A stretch of DNA of 39,081 nt, taken from assembly GCF_900220965.1 (NCBI RefSeq), contig NZ_OBQC01000020.1:1-39081 (forward strand), written 5' to 3'. The position numbers and the translations under genes are program-made. The notes beneath the pieces were generated by a model. The model made no database searches, was not told the origin of the DNA, and saw only the letters and a list, made by a program, of their open reading frames with translations. Positions 7,780 to 15,529 of this stretch are shown here, in pieces. The DNA comes from Ureibacillus acetophenoni (GTDB lineage: Bacteria > Bacillota > Bacilli > Bacillales_A > Planococcaceae). Numbering within the stretch: position 1 is the first letter of the stretch; each line of letters starts with the position of its first letter.

Positions 7780-8928
7780 GTGAAAAAGGTAGGATTCTAT
7801 ATAGCAAGCTTTTTACTACTATTAGTTTTATCAGCTTGTGGAACAAAGGATTTAGACAAAGCAGAAGTATTGGCTAAATCAATCGAAGAAAGTACAGCAC
7901 TTAAAAGCTATTCAATTGATATGAACTTAGATATTGATACGGATGGTATGGAGCAAAAAATGGATATTACTGGTGATATTACACATAATCCAGATGCAAT
8001 GTACCTGAACATGAAAATGGAAGCGCTTGGTATGGACATCGTTTCTGAAATGTACATGACTAAAGATGCTGCATATATGAGTATGTTTGGTGAATGGATC
8101 AAAATGGATACAGAAGAGTTAGGAATCTCAAGTTTTGATCAGTTAAATGAAGAGAGTATGGAAAAGTTAAATCAATTTACAGAACAAATTGAAATGAAAG
8201 AAGAAGAAGGAAAGTATATTCTTACATTATCAGGTAATGATGAAACATATAAAACGTTAATTGAAGATTATGTTTCATCTTCAATGGGTTCTGATTTAGC
8301 ATCTAGTCCAGAAATGGAAGAATTATTAAATTCTATTAACATTAATAAAATAGACTTAGAGTATCATGTTGATAAAGAAACATTCATTCAAACAACACAA
8401 GTATTCAATATCGATCTAGAAATGGAAATGGATGATATTAAAATCCCTCTTAAAATGAAGGGCGAAGCAACAATCTCTAATATTAATGGAGTAGACCCAA
8501 TCGAAGTACCTCAAGAAGCAATTGATAATGCAATCACTGAAGATGAGATGTACTCTGTAAGTGAAAGTATGAATGTTGACGAGATTCAAGAATTATCAAG
8601 CTATCAAGTTGTAGAACCAACTCATCTTCCAGAAGGGTATGTTTACACAGAAGGATACTACGATGAAACTATGGAAATGGTTATGCTAAGCTATGATAAA
8701 GACCCAAATAACTGGATTATGGTATCAAGTAATCCAGTAGAATACTTAAGTCTTCAAGATATGGATGGTGACGATATCACTGTTCGTGGTACAAATGGTG
8801 TAATTTTTGAAATGGAAGACTATGTAAGCATTAGCTGGGAAGAAAATGGACTTTTATACGAAGCAGCATCATCTAGTAATGAATTAACTTTAGAGCAAGT
8901 TCTAGAAGTGGTAGAAAGTATTCAATAG
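7780..8928 (+). CDS. Secreted lipoprotein with C-terminal DUF4367 domain
   Basis: Protein of 382 residues. It begins with a lipoprotein signal peptide: basic start, hydrophobic core FYIASFLLLLVL and lipobox LSAC followed by G, so the lipid-modified Cys is near residue 20. The first two thirds form an acidic, methionine-rich beta domain resembling outer-surface lipoproteins that cradle lipids or unknown ligands (DUF6612-like). The last 110 residues (ELSSYQVVEPTHLPEGY and onward) match DUF4367, common in Bacillus anti-sigma-linked and sporulation lipoproteins. The start chosen is the GTG at 7780 behind TTGGAGGT; an upstream open frame lacks a ribosome site. Function unknown; surface location is a firm inference. 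Confidence 0.85.
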   Translation: MKKVGFYIASFLLLLVLSACGTKDLDKAEVLAKSIEESTALKSYSIDMNLDIDTDGMEQKMDITGDITHNPDAMYLNMKMEALGMDIVSEMYMTKDAAYMSMFGEWIKMDTEELGISSFDQLNEESMEKLNQFTEQIEMKEEEGKYILTLSGNDETYKTLIEDYVSSSMGSDLASSPEMEELLNSININKIDLEYHVDKETFIQTTQVFNIDLEMEMDDIKIPLKMKGEATISNINGVDPIEVPQEAIDNAITEDEMYSVSESMNVDEIQELSSYQVVEPTHLPEGYVYTEGYYDETMEMVMLSYDKDPNNWIMVSSNPVEYLSLQDMDGDDITVRGTNGVIFEMEDYVSISWEENGLLYEAASSSNELTLEQVLEVVESIQ

Positions 8929-8945
8929 AAGTTTATAACTAATAA

Positions 8946-8999
8946 AAAGCCCTTATCCGATAAACCTAAGCAAGGTTCGAATGGATAGGGACTTTTTTA
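8946..8999 (+). terminator. Rho-independent terminator after the lipoprotein gene
   Basis: AAAGCCCTTATCC (8946-8958) pairs imperfectly with GGATAGGGACTTT (8983-8995), with a large partly paired loop, and is followed by a T tract. Confidence 0.75.
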
Positions 9000-9058
9000 T
9001 TAAACAAACCGTATAAATCTACAAAAGGCTCATTTATCTCGTCATATTTTGTCGAATT

Positions 9059-9259
9059 TTATAATAAATTAATGATAGGGCTAACACAGTGATTTTTCAT
9101 TAAGATCCCCGGGTAATAAACTGTAATTTCTCCTGAGTTCCTCAATTTGATTTTTACTGCAGTTCGTTTCTTTTGCAAAAGCAACGAAGTACCAATCCCA
9201 CTTTCACCACCGGTCAGAGCTACTTTACCTTTCACTTCCATGATCGGTGATGGTCCCAT
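9059..9259 (-). pseudogene. Decayed N-terminal fragment resembling a short-chain dehydrogenase
   Basis: A 66-residue open frame whose segment VKGKVALTGGESGIG strongly resembles the NAD(P)-binding start of short-chain dehydrogenases (usual form KGKVALVTGGxSGIG). One residue is missing between Ala-Leu and Thr, and after this motif the similarity fades. No other part of such an enzyme is visible downstream on this strand (9058 and below runs into the lipoprotein terminator). It is therefore probably a gene remnant rather than a working protein. An alternative reading as a P-loop fragment (GESGxG) is weaker because the Lys of the P-loop is absent. Confidence 0.35.
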
Positions 9260-9750
9260 AAGAGTTTCTACCCCGGATTAGCGATATTTACGTTGCTCTG
9301 GCACTGTAAGAGCAACTACTTCATACTAAGTTAATTTCCCATAGTTCGAGTACATAGGATATTATCGCTGTTTTACTCTCGTGCTTATTTGTCATGGTGG
9401 ATGTTAAACCTCTATAAAATCCAAAATTCTGTTTACTGATGTCACACACTTCTAAGTTAAACAATATATTAGAGAATGCGGTAAAGGGGCTATTAAACAA
9501 TCTATGAGAAATTTCGGTTGTATCTGAGTTGGTTCTTTTTTATCTAAAGGTGGGTACAATGGACGATGCTTTTTAAATTCACAAATCGAAATATGATGTT
9601 TCATGTAGAAACATCGAATAAATGTGTGAATTATGAAAATTTTTGTTGTCTATGTATACCTTAACATGCTACGCTTTAATTGAAAAAAGTGATAAATATC
9701 CTATGAAAATAAAAACAGAATAGGAATATGGAAGTGAAGGGGTTACGCCA
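9260..9750. other. Intergenic stretch without a gene
   Basis: No open frame with a credible ribosome site on either strand. The left part, next to the dehydrogenase fragment, has the look of decayed coding sequence with short interrupted frames on the minus strand. The right part holds a 55-base hairpin (9577-9631) and an AT-rich leader for the exporter gene. Confidence 0.4.
9577..9631. repeat. 55-base two-tier inverted repeat
   Basis: The inner perfect 8-bp stem is GATGTTTC (9595-9602) with GAAACATC (9608-9615) and a 5-nt loop. The outer stem is ATTCACA (9577-9583) with TGTGAAT (9625-9631). No T tract follows. It lies 120 bases before the AI-2E family gene; it could be a leader structure, protein-binding site or remnant of a small repeat element. 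Confidence 0.45.
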
Positions 9751-10770
9751 GTGAGTTGGTTGAAAGAGCAAGTGAACATAAAATGGATGATCATTATTGT
9801 TATTATTGGTCTTCTGTTCTTTTTTAAAAATGCATTAAACTTTTTATTACTAACATTTATCTTTACATATTTGGCATATACGGCATTCGTTAAAATACTA
9901 CATATTTTACCTCAATCGTTAAAACGACCAAAACTATTAGTCGTATTTATGTATAGTATTATTCTGTTTATCGTTGTATTAACAGGTTACCTTTACCTTC
10001 CTGCAGCAACACAACAATTAACAGCGGTAATTGTTCAAAGCTCATCTATTAATATTGAACAAATTAAAGGCCTCATTCCAGAAAAAATCTATGAATATAT
10101 TCAAAATTTAGATATGGACGGCATTTTAAAGAATTTTGCTGATACACTAATTGCTAAAATTGCTGATGTAGGAACATTTTTATTAGAAGCATTTGTAGCA
10201 ATATTATTAAGCTTTTTCTTTATATTAGAAATCGATAAAATAAAAACATTTTGCCGATCTTTTAAAACAAATAAAACAGAAAAAATATACAATCAAATAG
10301 TTCACTTTGGAAATAGTTTCTTAAATACATTTGGTTTAGCTATTAAAGTTCAAATTCAAATATCCACTGTAAACACGATTCTATCCGTTATAGGTTTGTT
10401 TATATTAGGTTTTTCTAACATTTTAGGGTTAGCAATAATGATTTTCTTCTTAGGGTTAATGCCAGTTATCGGAGTTGCAATATCCTTAATACCACTATCA
10501 ATCATTGCCTTTCAAATAGGTGGAGTCATATATATTCTCTATGTATTCATTATGATTATGGTCATTCATGCAATTGAAGCCTATTTCTTAAATCCAAAGC
10601 TATATTCAATTACAATGAAAATACCAATCTTCTTTACGTTTATGGTATTAATGGTTGGTGAATTATTATTTGGTGCATGGGGATTAATTATTGGTATTCC
10701 ACTATTTGTGTTTATTGTCGAAGTAATTAAAGGATCATCCGATTTAAAAAGGGGATTATTGAAAAAATAA
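9751..10770 (+). CDS. AI-2E family (PF01594) transporter-like membrane protein
   Basis: Protein of 339 residues with the typical architecture: two N-terminal membrane helices, a third near residues 65-85, a long extracytoplasmic stretch (about 90-135), then four or five C-terminal helices. The pattern GLMPVIGVAISLIPLSI and the segment with IEAYFLNPKLYS are family hallmarks (PVIG and the xxxNPKxxG region). Members have been linked to autoinducer-2 export, Na+/H+ exchange and other efflux; the substrate cannot be assigned here. GTG start at 9751 behind GAAGGGG. It converges with the LysM-NlpC gene across a shared terminator. Confidence 0.88.
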   Translation: MSWLKEQVNIKWMIIIVIIGLLFFFKNALNFLLLTFIFTYLAYTAFVKILHILPQSLKRPKLLVVFMYSIILFIVVLTGYLYLPAATQQLTAVIVQSSSINIEQIKGLIPEKIYEYIQNLDMDGILKNFADTLIAKIADVGTFLLEAFVAILLSFFFILEIDKIKTFCRSFKTNKTEKIYNQIVHFGNSFLNTFGLAIKVQIQISTVNTILSVIGLFILGFSNILGLAIMIFFLGLMPVIGVAISLIPLSIIAFQIGGVIYILYVFIMIMVIHAIEAYFLNPKLYSITMKIPIFFTFMVLMVGELLFGAWGLIIGIPLFVFIVEVIKGSSDLKRGLLKK

Positions 10771-10773
10771 AAG

Positions 10774-10811
10774 TAAGCCATTTTGAGCAATGAAGTTCAA
10801 AATGGCTTATT
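10774..10811. terminator. Bidirectional terminator between convergent genes
   Basis: A perfect 13-bp stem (10774-10786 with 10797-10809) followed by T-rich sequence on the plus strand and, in the reverse reading, by a short T-containing run. It serves the exporter gene and the LysM-NlpC gene. Confidence 0.85.
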
Positions 10812-10820
10812 CTTTTTAGC

Positions 10821-11753
10821 CTATAAGTTTACTTTTTTCGCACCAAGATAACGAGCTTTCCAATAAGGATTGTTCATATCAGTAATTGTTACACCAGTTG
10901 AAGAACCGGCATGGATAAATTTGTTATCTCCAATATAAATACCAGCGTGACTTGGACCTGAATGACTCGTTGCATGGAATACAAGATCCCCAGGTTGAGG
11001 TGTTGAAACTGGTGTTGTCGCATCATAAATTGTTTCTACTGTTCTAGGAATTGATACTCCGACTTTTCCAAAGACGTAGTGTAAAAATCCAGAACAATCA
11101 AAGCCACTTGGACTAGTTCCACCCCAAACATAAGGTACACCAAGATGCTTTTTTCCTTCAGCGATTAATGCATCAACATTTAATGTTTTATTAACTTTTT
11201 GTGCAGGTGCAGTTGAACCTTCTGATGATAATTTTAAGACTTGTCCAACTATAATTTCATCAGTAGTAAGACCATTGATCGATTTTAATTGTTGGACAGA
11301 TAAACCGTGTTTAGAGGCAATTAGCCATAATGTATCTCCTGATTTAACAGTATATGTTTTAGATGTAGCTTCGCTTGGTACTTTTAATATTTGACCTATG
11401 TAAATAACGTCAGAAGTTAATTGATTCATAGATTTTAAGTTGGAAACAGTCGTATTATGATTAGTAGCAATTATATAAAGACTATCTCCCGATTTAACTG
11501 TATATGAATCATATGTATTATGTGAATGCGGTGCAATCAATGACAGTTCTTGTCCCACATAAATCGTATTTGATTTTAAATTATTCCAATATATTAAGTC
11601 TTGTACAGTGACATTGTTTTCAGTCGCAATTTTCCAAAGTGTGTCACCTGCTTGTACTTTGTGATTGAGCTCATGTGCAGATGCAGGTGTATAAAATGCA
11701 GTTGAAAATAGTATTCCTACGGTTGCAGTTGCTGTAATTAAATGTTTTTTCAT
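10821..11753 (-). CDS. Secreted cell-wall hydrolase, three LysM domains plus NlpC/P60 endopeptidase
   Basis: Protein of 310 residues in the LytF/CwlS/LytE class of D,L-endopeptidases that cut the gamma-D-Glu-mesoDAP bond of wall peptides. An N-terminal signal peptide ends near ASA (residue 26). Three LysM peptidoglycan-binding modules follow at about 31-73, 83-126 and 133-175, each starting HKVQAGDTLW, YTVKSGDSLY or YTVKSGDTLW. The catalytic NlpC/P60 domain occupies about 195-310, with Cys220 in GFDCSGF, His269 in SHAGIYIG and His281 as the third residue. All catalytic positions are present. The ATG at 11753 is preceded by AGGGAGTAATC. A candidate WalR box lies upstream. Such enzymes act in daughter-cell separation or wall elongation. 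Confidence 0.95.
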   Translation of the reverse strand: MKKHLITATATVGILFSTAFYTPASAHELNHKVQAGDTLWKIATENNVTVQDLIYWNNLKSNTIYVGQELSLIAPHSHNTYDSYTVKSGDSLYIIATNHNTTVSNLKSMNQLTSDVIYIGQILKVPSEATSKTYTVKSGDTLWLIASKHGLSVQQLKSINGLTTDEIIVGQVLKLSSEGSTAPAQKVNKTLNVDALIAEGKKHLGVPYVWGGTSPSGFDCSGFLHYVFGKVGVSIPRTVETIYDATTPVSTPQPGDLVFHATSHSGPSHAGIYIGDNKFIHAGSSTGVTITDMNNPYWKARYLGAKKVNL

Positions 11754-11812
11754 GATGATTACTCCCTAGATGTTATTGTCAATATAAGTCGTATCTTTCT
11801 GACAACTCTACT

Positions 11813-11829
11813 CTAACATGGATAAAACA
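11813..11829 (-). promoter_or_regulatory. Candidate WalR (YycF) box upstream of the wall hydrolase
   Basis: Read on the minus strand the site is TGTTTT-n5-TGTTAG, compared with the WalR consensus TGTWAH-n5-TGTWAH: one mismatch in each half. WalR controls LysM/NlpC autolysins in Bacillus, so the location is sensible, but the match is imperfect. Confidence 0.3.
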
Positions 11830-11951
11830 TGATAAAAACACTTAAATATTGGTAACAAAACAAGTATTTACTCATTTACTTTTAATAGAAATTAAAGGGA
11901 AAAATTATAAAAAGTGAAATAAATTATTAAAAAGAATAAGGACGTGACCTA

Positions 11952-12338
11952 ATGTATAGTCTTCACGACAATGAAATTATATCTTACGAAGTTAATTTAA
12001 AAAAAGAAGAAATTATTATGCATACCGTCTCTCATTGGGAAGGAGCACCGGATGTTACTGTTAAATTTTCGGGTGTGCTTGCACACTGGTTTGAACATAT
12101 TCTTCGAGGTAGTATTATTCTAGATTTAGAAAGAAGGGAATTAGACGAATTTTTAAACTATAACAAGGAATTGTTACAGAAAAATAAAAATTATTGGTGG
12201 CCTGTAGATTATAAGGATCTAGAAGACTTAAAAAATATACTAATTAATGGACAGTACTCTTATTATGTCATATCTGCATCTTTAGGATTAAATGGTTGGA
12301 TATTAGCTAAAAAGATAGAATTTAATGACGGAAGGTAA
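11952..12338 (+). CDS. Hypothetical protein
   Basis: Protein of 128 residues, soluble, acidic, rich in aromatic residues. It begins MYSLHDNEIISYEVNLKKEEIIMHT and contains a WFEHILRGSIILDLERRE segment. I recall similar uncharacterised proteins in Bacillus but know no function. ATG start at 11952; the upstream sequence is AAGGACGTGACC, a weak ribosome site. The last codons and the stop lie inside a perfect 19-bp inverted repeat (12315-12358). It converges with a broken gene on the other strand. Confidence 0.65.
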   Translation: MYSLHDNEIISYEVNLKKEEIIMHTVSHWEGAPDVTVKFSGVLAHWFEHILRGSIILDLERRELDEFLNYNKELLQKNKNYWWPVDYKDLEDLKNILINGQYSYYVISASLGLNGWILAKKIEFNDGR

Positions 12339-12358
12339 GTTCCGTCATTAAATTCTAT
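12315..12358. repeat. Perfect 19-bp inverted repeat spanning a stop codon
   Basis: 12315-12333 is the exact reverse complement of 12340-12358, with a 6-nt loop (GGTAAG) that contains the stop codon (12336-12338) of the upstream gene. Further weak pairing exists outside (AAAGAT near 12311 with ATCTTT near 12366). No T tract follows in either direction. It probably serves as a bidirectional transcription end between convergent genes. Confidence 0.7.
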
Positions 12359-12362
12359 TGAA

Positions 12363-12605
12363 TTAATCTTTAAGTATATAGTTTTTGTCAATTTTAAAAC
12401 ATTCTAATGTTGGATTTGATAAAAATGAATCAATAATTTCCTTTGACCCACTTAGAATGGAATAAGTTAAATTAAAATCAGAATAGATACACCATGTTTT
12501 ACTTGCATTCCACCAGTAAGTAGGGGATCCATGTGGTCTTTTCGTAAGTTTCAGTACATCTATTAAACTCCCACTATATAAATATTCTTTAGCATGACGG
12601 TCCAT
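12363..12605 (-). pseudogene. 3' half of a frameshifted hypothetical gene
   Basis: An 80-residue frame containing GSPTYWWNASKTWCIYSDFNLTYSILSGSKEIIDSFL. The pattern of tryptophan-rich strand, Thr-Trp-Cys, and a D-x-x-L-T-Y/F-S/T strand resembles the C-terminal part of uncharacterised Bacillus proteins of about 230 residues. It has no ribosome site of its own: the ATG at 12605 is preceded by codons that read on in frame as FLKIVN. See the 5' half at 12617-13069. Adding one T in the TTT of GATTTCTA (near 12620) would join the two frames into one protein of about 235 residues. Confidence 0.55.
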
Positions 12606-12616
12606 ATTTACGATTT

Positions 12617-13069
12617 TTAGAAATCATATTGAAAATAGCATGTGTCTTCCTTTGTAAAGGGGTGGAGGACGGCCACAATTCTTTCAACTTCTTCTAGTTC
12701 TATATATCCTTCATCTGCAAAAAGGATGTATCTTGGAACGGAACCTACTTTTCGACGGATATCACCTGAGGTAATTTCATTTGTATAAGGAATGTTATAA
12801 TTTTTTGCTAAATCCTTAAACCACAATCGATCGCCTGGTTTGAATTCATCATCATCTGGTGCATCTTCCCACAAAAGGTTTTCATCCTTTACGTTATGAT
12901 CACGATAGATCGGGTGCAAAATTTTGCAAAAGTGATTAAATCTCTTTGGAATAAAATGTCGCACATAGGGAAGTCCTTCGTAGTTCATTGTTTTTTTATT
13001 AAAAACCATTTGCTCAGTTTCCTTTTGAATCCATTCAAAAGCTGTCAAAGTGTTTAGTCTAATTATCAA
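12617..13069 (-). pseudogene. 5' half of a frameshifted hypothetical gene
   Basis: A 150-residue frame starting at a TTG (13069), eight bases after GGGGGT. It begins MIIRLNTLTAFEWIQKE and ends HPFTKEDTCYFQYDF. The stop is immediately followed, in the next frame, by the continuation described for 12363-12605. The protein is soluble and acidic with no recognised catalytic motif; a segment RYILFADEGYIELEEVERIVAVL looks like a beta-hairpin domain of unknown role. The split could be a true inactivating deletion, a read error, or (less likely) a programmed frameshift. Confidence 0.55.
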
Positions 13070-13226
13070 ATCAATTTACCCCCAATACAAAATGTTCCTC
13101 ACACACTTTTCGATATTTAATTAATTCCCCTGTTTTTATAAAATCCCTTTATCTAAATCCTCGAAGAAGGATTTACACATTTTCAATAGAACTTATTACA
13201 ATGGAAAAACAGTAAGGAGACAATAA

Positions 13227-14009
13227 ATGCAAAAACTAGATAATTTCGAAGAATATAATAATCCTAGATTATATGATGAAGAAAATAATGCCTATACAGC
13301 TGATATTCAATATCTCTTGAAATTAGCTCCAACTATTGAAGGGGTTATTATTGATTTAGCTTGCGGAACAGGAAGAGCCACGATTCCATTAGCAAGTAAT
13401 GGTCATCGTGTAATGGGTGTCGATATTCATAGCGGTATGTTAAATGAGGCACGGAAAAAAGCATCAAAACTAAATTTAGAGGTTGATTGGGTTGAGCAAG
13501 ACTGTACGAATTTAAATTTAAATGTAAAGAGTAACTTTATTTACATGGTTGGTAACTCGTTTCAACATTTTCTAACTAATGCCGAACAAGATCGAGTATT
13601 AACATCTGTGTGCAACCACCTAAATGATGATGGACTATTTGTTTTTGGAACAAGGTTTCCAAGTGCAGATGAATTGTTTGATTCAAATGAAGAGGAATAT
13701 TGGAGATCATATACGGATAGTGAAACTCAAAATACAGTGGATATGTATATGGTTAGTAAGTATGACGCCTTAACACAAATTCAAGACAACTTAACAATAA
13801 GGAAGTTTAAAAATACCGAAGGTGAAATTATAGACGCAGTTCACACAACTATTCGTTTAAGGTTTGTATTTCCTAAAGAGATGGAGCGAACTTTAGCGGC
13901 AAATGGCTTCGAAATTATTCATGTATATGAGGATTGGGATGAAACACTTATAACGAGCAGTGCAAGTCAGATGATTTATGTTTGTAAGAAAATTAAAATT
14001 ATTAAATAA
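13227..14009 (+). CDS. Class I SAM-dependent methyltransferase
   Basis: Protein of 260 residues. Motif I is VIIDLACGTGRATIPLA at about 40-56, followed by the acidic residue of motif II (GVDIHSGML), VEQDCTNL as motif III, and a C-terminal strand region with GTRFPSADELFD. This is the common small-molecule methyltransferase fold (Methyltransf_25 type). The substrate is unknown. ATG at 13227 behind AGTAAGGAGAC. It has its own upstream region divergent from the broken gene and lies 90 bases before a dehydrogenase on the same strand; operon membership is uncertain. Confidence 0.85.
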   Translation: MQKLDNFEEYNNPRLYDEENNAYTADIQYLLKLAPTIEGVIIDLACGTGRATIPLASNGHRVMGVDIHSGMLNEARKKASKLNLEVDWVEQDCTNLNLNVKSNFIYMVGNSFQHFLTNAEQDRVLTSVCNHLNDDGLFVFGTRFPSADELFDSNEEEYWRSYTDSETQNTVDMYMVSKYDALTQIQDNLTIRKFKNTEGEIIDAVHTTIRLRFVFPKEMERTLAANGFEIIHVYEDWDETLITSSASQMIYVCKKIKIIK

Positions 14010-14098
14010 TATTATTATGTTAACTAGTTTAAGGAACCCAAACTACAAAAGGGGAACATGACATAAGAAGTTGAATTAATGAATTAGGGGGAAACTAG

Positions 14099-15082
14099 AT
14101 GAAACCTAGCGTGTTAATCACTAGAAAACTTTCGGATTCAATACTAAATAGAATAAGAGAATCCTGTGAAGTAATTGTTTGGGAAAACGAAGATACTCCT
14201 ATACCGCGAAAGCTGCTTGAGAGCAAAATACCAGAAGTGGATGGTTTGCTCTGCTTAATCACTGAGTCCATTGATAAGGAATTACTTGATAAAGCGAAGA
14301 ATTTAAAAATTATTAGTAATATGGCTGTAGGGTATAACAATATTGATGTCGAAGCTGCAACTGATAAAGGAATTATGGTAACAAATACTCCTGATGTTCT
14401 TACAGAAACTACTGCTGATTTAACTTTTGCCTTATTAATGGCAACTGCGCGTAGATTAGTAGAAGCATCTGATTACTTAAGAGATGGTAAATGGCAAACG
14501 TGGTCTCCAATGTTATTAACTGGACAAGATGTTTACGGCGCGACAATTGGTATTATTGGTATGGGAAGAATCGGTGAAGCAGTTGCGAAAAGAGCAAAAG
14601 GGTTCAACATGAACATTCTATATCACAATCGAAACCGAAAGTCAGATGTGGAACAAGAACTTGAAGCTCATTTTGTAGATTTTAATACACTGTTGCAACA
14701 ATCAGATTTTGTTGTCGTAATGACACCTTATTCGGCTGAAACTAGAAATTTAATTACAGCTGAGCATTTTAAATTAATGAAGAAAAACGCAATTCTTATT
14801 AATAGTGCTAGAGGTGGAATTGTGAATGAAAATGATCTATATGAAGCTCTTGTAAATAATGAAATTTGGGCGGCGGGATTAGATGTATTTGAAGAAGAGC
14901 CTGTGCCTACTGATCATCCATTATTAACTTTAAATAACGTTGTTACCCTTCCTCATATCGGCAGTGCTAGTTATAACACACGGATGAAAATGGCGGATCT
15001 TGCTGCAACGAATTTGTTAATGGGGGTAAATGGTGAAAAACCTCTAAATTTGGTTAATTCATCCGTAAGGGAAAAATATTGA
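14099..15082 (+). CDS. D-2-hydroxyacid dehydrogenase (glyoxylate/hydroxypyruvate reductase type)
   Basis: Protein of 327 residues, the standard length. The NAD(P)-binding motif GIIGMGRIG is at about 151-159. Catalytic residues of the family are in place: Arg238 in INSARGGIVNE, Glu267 in DVFEEEPV and His286 in LPHIGSAS. The N-terminal part (SNMAVGYNNIDVEAATDKGI) matches the glyoxylate reductase/D-glycerate dehydrogenase branch (GyaR-like), which reduces glyoxylate or hydroxypyruvate. Arg177/Arg179 after the beta-2 strand (YHNRNRK) suggest NADPH preference. ATG at 14099 behind TTAGGGGG. A terminator follows at about 15118. Confidence 0.92.
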   Translation: MKPSVLITRKLSDSILNRIRESCEVIVWENEDTPIPRKLLESKIPEVDGLLCLITESIDKELLDKAKNLKIISNMAVGYNNIDVEAATDKGIMVTNTPDVLTETTADLTFALLMATARRLVEASDYLRDGKWQTWSPMLLTGQDVYGATIGIIGMGRIGEAVAKRAKGFNMNILYHNRNRKSDVEQELEAHFVDFNTLLQQSDFVVVMTPYSAETRNLITAEHFKLMKKNAILINSARGGIVNENDLYEALVNNEIWAAGLDVFEEEPVPTDHPLLTLNNVVTLPHIGSASYNTRMKMADLAATNLLMGVNGEKPLNLVNSSVREKY

Positions 15083-15117
15083 AAAGAGAATTAGACAAAC
15101 CTTTCTCTGAATTGTAA

Positions 15118-15160
15118 AAGCCGAAAGCATTACAGATAAGATGCGATCGGCTTAGTTTTT
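15118..15160 (+). terminator. Rho-independent terminator after the dehydrogenase
   Basis: AAGCCGA (about 15119-15125) pairs with the TCGGCTT at about 15147-15153, with inner pairing of AGCAT/ATGC, followed by AGTTTTT. Confidence 0.75.
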
Positions 15161-15234
15161 ATTAAATGATAAAAATATTTATACTGTGTGGTATTTCGGT
15201 CTACCTTTGGTCGCAGAATTTCATTCATCGAATT

Positions 15235-15425
15235 AATAAGAGGAGAAATTCCCCCTATTTAGTAAAAAGTCCGAAAAATAGCTTAAATAGAAGGAGAAAT
15301 TACCCTTATTTGTTTAAAAGAAGAGAAAATGAGGTGATTTTCTTAAAATAAGGGGAAAATCTACTCTTATATTCCCTAAAAATGTCCTGATTCTATAAAT
15401 AACGGTAAATTCTCCCGTTATTTTT
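15235..15425. repeat. Array of four related palindromic units, about 50-60 bases apart
   Basis: Units at 15235-15260, 15285-15311, 15346-15370 and 15397-15425. Each starts AATA(A)G/C, has a purine-rich GGAGAAAT-like centre, and ends with pyrimidine-rich CCCTTATTT or a variant, so each can fold on itself (AAATA...TTATT ends, GG...CC inner). The last unit (AATAACGG/CCGTTATT followed by TTT) looks like a terminator for either strand. A short frame running through the array (15166-15351) is a by-product of the repeats. The remainder of 15161-15529 holds no gene. Confidence 0.6.
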
Positions 15426-15529
15426 CTAACACACATTCCTCAAATTCAATCCACTCCCAGCTTCAAACATTGTGCATTTTTAATTGCTCTTACGATATCC
15501 ATCGAAGCTAGTTTAGTTCCGCATTATTT

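Noticed and set aside
15166..15351. 61-residue frame rich in Arg and Asn
   Set aside because: It is produced by the palindromic repeat units and overlaps a terminator.
15235..15425. Regularly spaced repeats considered as a CRISPR array
   Set aside because: Units are degenerate and palindromic with unequal spacing and no cas genes nearby.
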